A stretch of 9,195 nt of DNA from the NCBI GenBank assembly GCA_016793585.1, contig JAEUJR010000349.1, positions 1 through 9,195 on the forward strand. The letters run 5' to 3'. The first letter of the stretch is position 1; every line of letters starts with the position of its first letter. Of this stretch, positions 1 to 6,782 are shown piece by piece. The DNA is from Archangium sp. Lineage in GTDB: Bacteria; Myxococcota; Myxococcia; Myxococcales; Myxococcaceae. The notes beneath the pieces are model-generated. The model made no database searches, was not told the origin of the DNA, and was given only the letters and a program-made list of their open reading frames with translations. Position numbers and translations under genes: made by a program.

Positions 1-677
1 AGCGCTCGCGCGGCGTTCGAGTCGAGGAACGAGACGAAGGCCTCGGCCACCCAGGCGGGCTCGAAGATCTTCGGGAGCGCGAGTGGCCAGCGCTCACCCG
101 CCTCGGTGCTGGTGTGGGGCGGCGAGAAGACCCGCACGTCGATGCTCTCTGGGGCGAGCTCGGTGCGCAGGGCGATCGACCACGCGTTCACCGCGGCCTT
201 GGCGGCCGAGTAGATGGCCGCGCCCGGCATCGGCACGTAGCCGACGGTCGAGGCGAAGTTCACGATGACGCCTCCGCGCTGCGCCCGCAGCACCGGGAGC
301 ACCGCGCGCGCCATGTGCTCGGCCCCCAGCACGTGTACTGCGAACTGCTCCCGCGCGACCTGGGGCGGAGCGTCGGCCCACCAGCCCAGCTCGCCACCAT
401 TCCCGGCGTTGTTCACCAGAACGTCGACTCGCCCAAACCGCTCCACGACCTGCTGCACGGCTCGGGTGGCCGCAGCGGCGTCGGTGACGTCGAGAGGCAC
501 GGCGATGGCCTGACCTCCATCGGCGACGACGGCGGCCACCTCTCGCTCGAGGGTCTCACGACGGCGCGCGGCGAAGGCCACCTTCGCACCCCTTCGTGCG
601 AGCGCTCTGGCGATGTGAAGCCCGATGCCACTCGAGGCTCCGGTGACGAGAACGACTGACGACGCTGCGCGACCCAT
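1..677 (-). CDS. Classical short-chain dehydrogenase/reductase (3' end outside the window)
   Basis: This is an NAD(P)-dependent oxidoreductase of the classical SDR family and is presumably cytoplasmic; its substrate cannot be told. The visible 225 residues carry the cofactor motif TGASSGIG (12-19), D63 in the PLDVTD stretch that usually contacts adenine, NNAG (89-92), the catalytic serine S143 and the active-site pair Y156-x3-K160 in YSAAK. The spacing fits a family length of about 250-280 residues, so roughly 30-50 residues are missing past the window edge. The ATG at 677 is chosen because GGAGGT lies five bases upstream and the Rossmann fold begins right after it. The R38-R39-R40 run after the second strand suggests NADP(H) preference (inference). 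One oddity is that the usually conserved Asn of the N-S-Y-K tetrad appears to be His115 (VHVLG). The AraC regulator gene ends 92 bp upstream on the same strand, so co-transcription or local regulation is possible. The family call is very secure; the specific reaction is unknown. Confidence 0.95.
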   Translation of the reverse strand, partial: MGRAASSVVLVTGASSGIGLHIARALARRGAKVAFAARRRETLEREVAAVVADGGQAIAVPLDVTDAAAATRAVQQVVERFGRVDVLVNNAGNGGELGWWADAPPQVAREQFAVHVLGAEHMARAVLPVLRAQRGGVIVNFASTVGYVPMPGAAIYSAAKAAVNAWSIALRTELAPESIDVRVFSPPHTSTEAGERWPLALPKIFEPAWVAEAFVSFLDSNAARA

Positions 678-769
678 GAGCAACCTCCGTGGAAGAGGCC
701 CGAGGTGTACCGGCGTGAGGTCGACTGCCGCTTCTCGACCCTTGCGAAGAAGTTCTCCTGGCTTGCGCT
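678..769. other. Intergenic gap between the AraC regulator and the SDR gene
   Basis: This 92-bp spacer lies between the stop of the AraC gene and the start of the SDR gene, both on the minus strand. Apart from the Shine-Dalgarno site of the SDR gene, I see no stable GC hairpin followed by a T run and no clear -35/-10 pair. Either read-through from the AraC gene or a separate promoter for the SDR gene is possible. The AraC protein could act here, but no direct-repeat operator is recognisable. Confidence 0.6.
683..688 (-). promoter_or_regulatory. Strong ribosome binding site of the SDR gene
   Basis: On the minus strand this reads GGAGGT, five bases before the ATG at 677. It is a near-perfect Shine-Dalgarno match and fixes the start of the SDR gene. 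Confidence 0.85.
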
Positions 770-1675
770 TCAGTCGCGCAGCTTGAGCATCACGTCGTAC
801 GAGACGCGGCCGCGCACGGGCGCATCGTGAACGAAGTGCTCGACGGGAACGAAGTCATCGAGCGTCGCGCCGCTCGCCGGGAGCCACACCGAGTAGATGT
901 CGAGGTAGTGACGCTCGACGGCGCTCACTGGCCCCGAGAAGGGGAACACGGCCCATCGCCCCGCGGGGAGCTCCGTCTCGAACAGCGGAGGCGCCAGGGG
1001 CTGATGCGCCTCGACCGGAGTGCCTGCGTAGTAGCGGCAGCGCAGGGCTCCCGTCAGCGCAGGGCTGTCCCACGCGAGCCCCCACGCATCGAGCGGCCCG
1101 TCGACACCAGCCACCTTCAGCTGACGCTGCAAGCGCGCGAACGTTCGTTCGATGTCGGCGGGCTGGTAACCCTTCTCCGTCACCAGGCAGGCGAGCGAGA
1201 GCGAGGGGCGACGCTCGACCCGCAGCGTCTTGTCCAGGCGTCTCAGAATCGCCTCGCGACGTACCGTCGAAGGCCCGGGCGGCACACTGAAGAGCTTCGC
1301 CGGGTCGAACCTCGAACGACGGGTGCGCCGGCCTGCACGAACCTGGCTGGGGCTCGAGCCGAACCGGGCCGAGAAGGCCTTCGAGAAGTTCGACACCGAC
1401 GAGTAGCCACAGCGCAGCGCGATGTCGGTGATTGGGGCTCGAGGCTCCCACGCCAGGAGCATCGCGGCTTGCTCGAGCCGGCGACGTGTGACGAAGCGGC
1501 CGACGGGTTCGCCCATGAGCGCCGTGAAGATGCGGTGAAAATGAAACTCGCTCACGTGCGCGACGCGGGCCACCTCGGCGAGGCGCAGCGGCTCGGCCAG
1601 ATGGTCGACGATGTATCGCACGGCCCGCTCGATGCGCGGCCGCCACACCGTCTCGTCCGGGGCCCGTCGCTTCAA
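770..1675 (-). CDS. AraC-family transcriptional regulator with C-terminal GyrI-like effector-binding domain
   Basis: This is a DNA-binding regulator of about 301 residues. From the TTG start, residues 12-113 form an AraC/XylS double helix-turn-helix. The first HTH is around LRLAEVARVAHVSEFHFHRIF (30-50). The second is around ITDIALRCGYSSVSNFSKAF (82-101), followed by the typical F-G-x-S-P (105-109). Residues 150-301 look like a GyrI/Rob-type small-molecule-binding domain (VERRPSLSLACL at the start, GRWAVFPFSG in the middle, SYDVMLKLRD at the end), so the protein probably senses a hydrophobic or drug-like ligand. Domain order (HTH first, sensor last) matches the Rob/GyrI-type AraC proteins. 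The open frame runs far upstream into the preceding gene, but similarity begins only near residue 10. The TTG at 1675 overlaps the upstream TGA (TTGA), which suggests translational coupling. A GTG at 1648 is the alternative start and would give 292 residues. Family certain, exact start uncertain, ligand unknown. Confidence 0.9.
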   Translation of the reverse strand: MKRRAPDETVWRPRIERAVRYIVDHLAEPLRLAEVARVAHVSEFHFHRIFTALMGEPVGRFVTRRRLEQAAMLLAWEPRAPITDIALRCGYSSVSNFSKAFSARFGSSPSQVRAGRRTRRSRFDPAKLFSVPPGPSTVRREAILRRLDKTLRVERRPSLSLACLVTEKGYQPADIERTFARLQRQLKVAGVDGPLDAWGLAWDSPALTGALRCRYYAGTPVEAHQPLAPPLFETELPAGRWAVFPFSGPVSAVERHYLDIYSVWLPASGATLDDFVPVEHFVHDAPVRGRVSYDVMLKLRD

Positions 1676-4600
1676 GCGCTCTTCGACTCGCTCTTGCGCG
1701 CGTCCTTCAGAATGCGGCGCAGCACGCCGTCGGGCAGCGAGTACGCCTCGGGTGACGTCAAATCGCCGTGCGCCTCGAGCAGCTTCGACTCGGCCAGCAG
1801 CCGCACCATCACGCTCGCGGCTTCCTGCGCGCGGCGCTTGAGCTCGTTCGGCGTGAGATGTGCCGTCAAACCGGTGATGCCGAAGCGCTCCATCACCTGC
1901 GCTTCGACGAGCTTCTCGAGCGTGACGACCTTCACCTTCTCGCCGTTCGCCAGCGCGCGCAGCAGCACGCCCGCCGAGGTGTCGTCCTGCGCAATCTCGC
2001 TCTCGACCCACACACGCAGCGGAGAACCACCGCGCTCTTCACGCCTGATGGCCTCACGCGCGCCTTCGACGCCGATGCGCATCGCGCCCAGCGCTCCCTG
2101 CCGCGCGCGGTCGGCGTCGTACAGCTCGAGCACCGACGTGCCCAACCGCCGCAGGAGCAGCGGAACACCGTGCGAGGCGTGCACCAACTCCGACAGCGCG
2201 TCGTCGTCGAACCGAATGCCCTGACGCGAGCCGAGGCCGCGCATCATCGCGTGCGCCGCTTCGTCATCGAGGGCCGGTACGCAGATGCTGGGGAACGCGC
2301 CCATGATGCTCTGCCCACCGAGCGTCGAGAGCGGCGCCCAGAGCAGCGGGTGAAGCGCGGCGCACAACACGACGCTGACCGAGCTGCCCGCGTGCGGAGA
2401 CGACGGCTCCGAGAGCGCGCTGCGCAGCCGCCCCGTCAACGTCGCCATCACGTCGAGCGCGCGGCCCAGCTTCTCGGGAGGCGCCGTCAGCAGCTGCTCC
2501 ACTTCGTCGAGCACGAGCAGGAACGGCGGCGGCGCGGTGCCGCTCGACTGCCCACACGCCACGCTCAACGCGCGCAGCCACGTCGCCAGCGCGGGAGCAT
2601 CGAGCGCTCCTTGCGGCACGGGCGGCACCACCGCGGCGGGGTACCGCGCAGTCGCCGAGTCCGAGAGCCGCGTCACCAGCGTGCGCAGAATCGCCTCGAC
2701 GGCCACGGCCGGCGTCTCGCCGTACGACACCTCGTGGTGGAAGCCGGCGAGGTCGACGTACGCCGACGGCCCCGTCATGCGCCGCGCGACCTCGAGCGCG
2801 AGCGACGACTTGCCGAACCGCCGCAGGCCCGTCACCACCGTCCAGTTTCCCTTGCGCGCTTCGGTCAGCAGGCCCGCGACGAGGCGCTCCCGGTTCCAGA
2901 ACTGGCTCGAGCTGCGAACCGGGCCGCGCACCTCGAAGGGGTTTCCGCGCAGCGTCGTCGCTTCGACGAGGTCGAGCAGGTCTTCGTCTTTCGTCGCCCA
3001 CGCCAGCCGTGAGAGCGCGAGCGGCAGCACCGTCACCGCGCGCGTGCCGCCACGCGCCGCCCAGTCGAGCGTTGCGCGAACGGCGCCGAGGTCGAGCACG
3101 GCCGTGTCGGCGTGCAGCAGGAAGACGACGCGCACGCCTTCACGCAAGGCCACGCTGGCGGCGTGGTTCACGTCGGCTTCACGCAGCGCGTTCATGCCGG
3201 GCGACAGAATGGCCACCGCGTCGCTGCCCCACTGCTCCCACGCGTGCGTCTTCGGCAGCTCGAGCAGCAGCGTGTCGTGCCGCGAGGGGAAGAGGAAGCG
3301 CCAGGGGTCGCTCTCTCCGGTGAGCCCGAGCGCACCGAGGCTCTCGCGCACGGCCCGCAGCGGCCCCGCGAAGGCCTTTCGCGCGCGCCGCACCCGCAGC
3401 AGCCACAACGCGACGACGATGCTGACGCCGAGCCCCGCAACCGACGAGGTGGTGATGCGGCGAAACCTCGTCCACGTGGTGTCGAGGTTCGCGATGAGGT
3501 CACAGTCGTAGCGGGCGCCGCGCTGCTGTTCGCGACACGCCTCGGCGCGCGACTTCGGCAGGCCCAGCGCCTCGGCCGACGACTCCTGATTGACGACGTG
3601 CGAGAGCCAGCCCACGTAGGTGTCGGCCTCTTCGAAGCGCGCCATCTCGAGCGGCCTGGTCGCCGTCGCGTCGAGGCGCCACGGAGACGCGCTCGACGGC
3701 TCGCCCACGTCTTTCGCGATGCCGTGGAGCGCCAGCAACGACTGCTCGAACTGCGGCGTGGTGCCCTGGCGCTCGTCGCACGCCCTGCGCAGCGCGCCCA
3801 CGGCCGACTCGCCTTCGTCGTTCACCTTCACTTCGTCACTCGGAGATGACGGCATCTCGACGGCAGCGCCGCTCCACATCAACGAGGCGACCTTCTGACA
3901 GAGCTGCGCGTCGTCGTTCGCGTCGGCGGGCAGCGGCTGGTGCGCCCACGTCGACAACGTCGTCAGCGTGTCGGGCCGGTCGATGGAGCACCCGTTCTTC
4001 ACCTCGAGCCGCTGCATCGCGCGCACGGCCCGGCCGCAGCGGTCGAGCACGTCACCTTCACGCACCGCCTGTGAGAAGGCATCGAGGGCCACCGGGGCGC
4101 GCGCGTCGAGCTGCTTCTGCGCGGGCAACCTCTGCGTCACCCACGCGCGGTACGAGGGGTCGCCTTCGACGTCGCCGAGGTAGCAGAGAAAGAGCTTGCT
4201 GGTGGCGGCGCGGGTCAGCTCGGTGAGGGCCGTCTGTTTCTCTTTGCGCCCGCTCGCGGGGAAGTCCTGCAGCCAGGCGCGAATGACGTCGGCGTTGAGC
4301 GCATCACACGGCGTGGCCCACATCTCTTCGACGCGGCGGCGCACGATGAGGGGCCCGGCGTCGTCGAGCAGCTCGAGCAGCTGCCGCGCACGCCCACACT
4401 CGGCCGATTCGGAGCGGTCTTCGCAGTTCGCCAGCTCGAGGTACGACAACGTCATGCGCAGGGCAGCGGTGAGCGGCGGCCCTGCAGGCCCGACGGGCCC
4501 TTCGTGTTCACCGTTCGCCTCTTCGATGAAGCCCGCCGGCAGCGGCCCGCGCGAATCGAAGAAGCCGTCGAGCGCGGTCGGCCCCTGCGACTTGAGCCGC

Positions 4601-5187
4601 GACCAGGTGTTGGGCGCCGTCAGCCGAAACGCAGCGACGAGCAGCCGCCGGTTCCACAGCGGCGCGCCGGCCTTGAGCCCGAGAATGCGAGCGAGGCGCC
4701 GCTCGGGCTCGGAGTTGCCGTTCACGCGCGGCAAGATGTCGGTCGAGCCCGTCGCGTAGTCGTCGAAGCCCACCATGCTCTTCGACACCGAGGCCCACGC
4801 CGACACGAGCCCCTGGAGCTGTTGCTGCGTGCTGGGAGGAACACACGTGCCGATGGAGCGCGCGGTGCCCTGCAGCAGCGACGCGGCGAAGACGGCGGCC
4901 TCCTGACACAGCTGCGTCTGCTCGAGCGTGCAGACGTCGAGCCTCGCGTCGCCGGCCTTGAGCTTCTCACCCGCCTCTTCGAGCTCGGCCTCGCAGCGTT
5001 CTTTGTTGGCGTTCGCCGAGCGCGAGAGCTCGTTGCACGCCGCCAGCGTTCGCTGCGCCGACGCAAGGCGCTGTTCCACCTCGACACACGACACGACTCC
5101 AGCGTCGGTCGCGGCGAGCGACGGCAGGGAACTCAAGACGAGGCTGACGACGAGGGCCCACTTCATCGCGGTGACGGGCGATTCCAT
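1672..5187 (-). CDS. Membrane-anchored STAND/Cdc6-like P-loop NTPase with cysteine-rich exported domain
   Basis: This 1171-residue protein belongs to no named family I recognise. The order is: a signal sequence (about 8-26, hydrophobic ALVVSLVLSSLPSLAA); a probable coiled coil (about 35-95); a long exported region to about 575 holding 16 cysteines; a transmembrane helix (about 580-597) followed by basic RVRRARK, putting the C-terminal half in the cytoplasm; an alpha/beta-looking domain (about 625-745); a linker NPFEVRGPV (749-757) like those that precede STAND NTPases; Walker A GLRRFGKS (787-794); Walker B FLLVLDE (889-895, D894-E895); a GxP-type motif HGVP (1006-1009); and a winged-helix-like tail (about 1072-1165). 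The likely role is ATP-driven signal transduction from the envelope, but this is inferred. The ATG at 5187 is chosen because AGAGG lies five bases upstream and the signal sequence follows. The open frame extends 90 residues further but looks non-coding. A second Met at residue 8 is possible. The stop overlaps the AraC gene. Confidence 0.88.
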   Translation of the reverse strand: MESPVTAMKWALVVSLVLSSLPSLAATDAGVVSCVEVEQRLASAQRTLAACNELSRSANANKERCEAELEEAGEKLKAGDARLDVCTLEQTQLCQEAAVFAASLLQGTARSIGTCVPPSTQQQLQGLVSAWASVSKSMVGFDDYATGSTDILPRVNGNSEPERRLARILGLKAGAPLWNRRLLVAAFRLTAPNTWSRLKSQGPTALDGFFDSRGPLPAGFIEEANGEHEGPVGPAGPPLTAALRMTLSYLELANCEDRSESAECGRARQLLELLDDAGPLIVRRRVEEMWATPCDALNADVIRAWLQDFPASGRKEKQTALTELTRAATSKLFLCYLGDVEGDPSYRAWVTQRLPAQKQLDARAPVALDAFSQAVREGDVLDRCGRAVRAMQRLEVKNGCSIDRPDTLTTLSTWAHQPLPADANDDAQLCQKVASLMWSGAAVEMPSSPSDEVKVNDEGESAVGALRRACDERQGTTPQFEQSLLALHGIAKDVGEPSSASPWRLDATATRPLEMARFEEADTYVGWLSHVVNQESSAEALGLPKSRAEACREQQRGARYDCDLIANLDTTWTRFRRITTSSVAGLGVSIVVALWLLRVRRARKAFAGPLRAVRESLGALGLTGESDPWRFLFPSRHDTLLLELPKTHAWEQWGSDAVAILSPGMNALREADVNHAASVALREGVRVVFLLHADTAVLDLGAVRATLDWAARGGTRAVTVLPLALSRLAWATKDEDLLDLVEATTLRGNPFEVRGPVRSSSQFWNRERLVAGLLTEARKGNWTVVTGLRRFGKSSLALEVARRMTGPSAYVDLAGFHHEVSYGETPAVAVEAILRTLVTRLSDSATARYPAAVVPPVPQGALDAPALATWLRALSVACGQSSGTAPPPFLLVLDEVEQLLTAPPEKLGRALDVMATLTGRLRSALSEPSSPHAGSSVSVVLCAALHPLLWAPLSTLGGQSIMGAFPSICVPALDDEAAHAMMRGLGSRQGIRFDDDALSELVHASHGVPLLLRRLGTSVLELYDADRARQGALGAMRIGVEGAREAIRREERGGSPLRVWVESEIAQDDTSAGVLLRALANGEKVKVVTLEKLVEAQVMERFGITGLTAHLTPNELKRRAQEAASVMVRLLAESKLLEAHGDLTSPEAYSLPDGVLRRILKDARKSESKSA

Positions 5188-5483
5188 GCCCGCCTCTCGC
5201 GACGTTTGGAAGTTGTATCTGTCGGGTGGACCTGCGGTTGCACCGCTTTCCCTCTGGCAGTGCCTCGTGCCCGTCGTCGACGCAGCTTTTGTCGCGCCCG
5301 CTGTTTCGCGCGCAACGGTTGCTTTGGTGAGGTGTGCCGCGCGCGTTCCCGGCTTGACGACTCTCAGGTCGAGCTGGTCGCACGTTTCACCACGAACCAG
5401 CGATTCATTCCGAAATGAAACGAAGTTGACGGTGCCCAAGGGGAGGGCCCGCGGCACCTGATCTGCAAGCAGCGCCCTTCGTC
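5188..5483. promoter_or_regulatory. Divergent intergenic region holding promoters for both directions
   Basis: This 296-bp region lies between the start codons of the STAND-like NTPase gene (minus) and the NnrS-like gene (plus), so it should contain promoters for both. It is less GC-rich than its surroundings around 5400-5430. TTGACG occurs at 5354-5359 and 5426-5431 on the plus strand, but neither has a good -10 hexamer 16-18 bp downstream, so no promoter is called. Short inverted repeats are visible at 5234-5246 (GCGGT-TGC-ACCGC), 5312-5322 (GCAAC-G-GTTGC) and 5404-5419. No small coding gene is convincing here. Confidence 0.6.
5404..5419. promoter_or_regulatory. Candidate operator palindrome upstream of the NnrS-like gene
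   Basis: TTCATTCCGAAATGAA is an inverted repeat with 6-bp arms (TTCATT/AATGAA) around CCGA. It sits about 65 bp before the NnrS-like start in the most AT-rich patch of the divergent region, where a regulator site would be expected. The layout resembles CRP/FNR-type dyads (TTGAT-N4-ATCAA), but the bases and spacer differ. Chance cannot be excluded for arms of this length. Confidence 0.35.
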
Positions 5484-6782
5484 ATGCGCCTCATGCCGCA
5501 GAACCTCCGCGCTCCCTGGGTACCCTTCGTCATCGCGTCGGTGGTGTTCACGGTGCTCGTGGGCGCGTTGAACGGCGCGTGGAACCTGTGGTCGCTGCAT
5601 GTGCTGCAGGTGCCGGTGCCAGTCGAACACCACCAGTCGCACGCGCTGGCGCAGGTGTTCGGCTTCATGTGGCTGCTGAAGGTGGGCATCTCGTTTCACC
5701 TCGCGCCGCGGCTGATGGGCGGCACTCCGCCGTCGCCGAAGCTGGTGAAGTCGGTCGCGCTCGCGGGCATCAGCGGCGTCGCGTTGCTGGTGGTGGGTCG
5801 CTTCGGTTCGCTGCTGCCGGGCAGCGCGTTGATGGGCCTCGTCGGAGCGGTGCTGCTGCTCGCCGCCGTCGCGATGTGGGCGCGGTTCTTCTGGCAGCTC
5901 TTCCTCGCGCGCCCCACGCCGACCGACTGGCTGCCCGTGTTCGTGACGAGCGGCGCGAGCTGGTGGCTGTTCTCGGCGGTGATGCTGCTCGGCTGGCAGC
6001 TCGGGCAGAGCGTTGGTGGGCCGCTCGCGCGAGTTCCGTTCGACCTGGTGACGATGAGCGGCCTGCTCGGCGGAACCGGTGGCTGCATTCTCGGCATCAC
6101 GCTGCGGGCTGGAGCCTGCGCGATGCGAATTGCGCACCCGCCCAGCTCGCGTCAGGGCGTCGGCTTCATCGCGTGGCAGGTCGGCACCGTCGCGCTGCTG
6201 GTGAAGACGCTCACCCCGTACGAGGCGTGGAGCGACGTGCTGTGGCTCGGCCCCGCGCTGGCCATCGTGGTGATGGTGTGGGTGGTGCGGCCGTTCCAGA
6301 AGGTCGCGCCCGCCATGAGGCCCGAGCCGCTGATTCGGTTCGCGATGGTGGCGTCATGGGCCTTCGGGCTCGCGGGGGCGGTGTTGATGACGTGGCAGGC
6401 GCTCGCGCTCGTCGGCGTCACCCAGCCGCCGCTGCTCCGTGATGCGGCGAGGCACGCGTTCACGCTCGGGTTCGGGCAGCTGGGCGTGCTGGCCTTCGCG
6501 GGAAGAATGGTGCCGGGCTTCGAGGGCGTTCGGCTCCCGTCGCGGGGCGTGTTCGACGCGGGCATTCTCTTCGTGACGGCGAGCGCGGGGCTGCGACTGC
6601 TGAGCGTCTTCGGGCCTTCGCGTGGCGCCCTCGTCGCCTCTGGAGTCTCGGGCCCGCTCGCGCTCATCGGCGTCTGTCTCGTGAGCTGGAGTCTGCTGCG
6701 TGCGCTGCGCGGTGGCGCGGCGCTGCGTCGTGAGCTCGAGAGCAGCCGCGCTGCCATCACCGTTCGTCTGGTGGAGGCCTGA
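5484..6782 (+). CDS. NnrS-like polytopic membrane protein (heme-copper oxidase subunit I-like)
   Basis: This is a 432-residue integral inner-membrane protein with about 12 hydrophobic helices (roughly 12-34, 52-74, 88-105, 112-134, 149-171, 186-207, 225-243, 252-269, 285-310, 323-345, 357-377, 382-407). Two segments look like the NnrS family: HALAQVFGFMWL (53-64) in helix 2 and RHAFTLGFGQLGVLAF (323-338) in helix 10, each with a histidine (H53, H324) at the place where NnrS and heme-copper oxidase proteins bind heme. NnrS proteins are linked to nitric oxide tolerance in denitrifiers; here nothing else in the window concerns nitrogen oxides, so that role is not claimed. The ATG at 5484 has no clear Shine-Dalgarno; a second ATG at 5493 is equally possible. 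The stop overlaps the next start (TGATG), so it is translated with the acyl-AMP ligase. Membrane topology is firm; the family name is moderately sure. Confidence 0.75.
   Translation: MRLMPQNLRAPWVPFVIASVVFTVLVGALNGAWNLWSLHVLQVPVPVEHHQSHALAQVFGFMWLLKVGISFHLAPRLMGGTPPSPKLVKSVALAGISGVALLVVGRFGSLLPGSALMGLVGAVLLLAAVAMWARFFWQLFLARPTPTDWLPVFVTSGASWWLFSAVMLLGWQLGQSVGGPLARVPFDLVTMSGLLGGTGGCILGITLRAGACAMRIAHPPSSRQGVGFIAWQVGTVALLVKTLTPYEAWSDVLWLGPALAIVVMVWVVRPFQKVAPAMRPEPLIRFAMVASWAFGLAGAVLMTWQALALVGVTQPPLLRDAARHAFTLGFGQLGVLAFAGRMVPGFEGVRLPSRGVFDAGILFVTASAGLRLLSVFGPSRGALVASGVSGPLALIGVCLVSWSLLRALRGGAALRRELESSRAAITVRLVEA
6773..6777 (+). promoter_or_regulatory. Ribosome binding site of the acyl-AMP ligase inside the preceding gene
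   Basis: GGAGG lies four bases before the ATG at 6782, within the last codons of the NnrS-like gene. With the TGATG overlap, it indicates coupled translation and fixes the start of the ligase. Confidence 0.8.

Noticed and set aside
1676..2011. An extension of the AraC frame upstream to an ATG at 2011
   Set aside because: This part is Arg/Ala/Gly-rich frame-shadow sequence antiparallel to no domain and wholly inside the 3' end of the NTPase gene. AraC similarity starts only near 1640.
827..3849. Several long plus-strand open frames (for example 827-2224, 1768-3012, 3112-3849) opposite the AraC and NTPase genes
   Set aside because: Their translations are Arg/Ala/Pro-rich with no domain, as expected for antisense frames of GC-rich genes. 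The minus-strand products have clear motifs.
5260..5276. Sigma-54 promoter around TGGCAGTGCCTCGTGC
   Set aside because: The GG to GC distance is one base too long for the GG-N10-GC rule and the second half lacks TTGC.
5426..5454. Sigma-70 promoter starting at TTGACG 5426
   Set aside because: The -10 position with 16-18 bp spacing is pure GC (CCGCGG), so it is not a credible promoter.
5188..5457. A 90-residue N-terminal extension of the NTPase frame up to an ATG at 5457
   Set aside because: It has low-complexity composition, would bury the signal sequence 97 residues inside the protein and would cover the divergent promoter region. The ATG at 5187 has a Shine-Dalgarno site and leads directly into the signal sequence.
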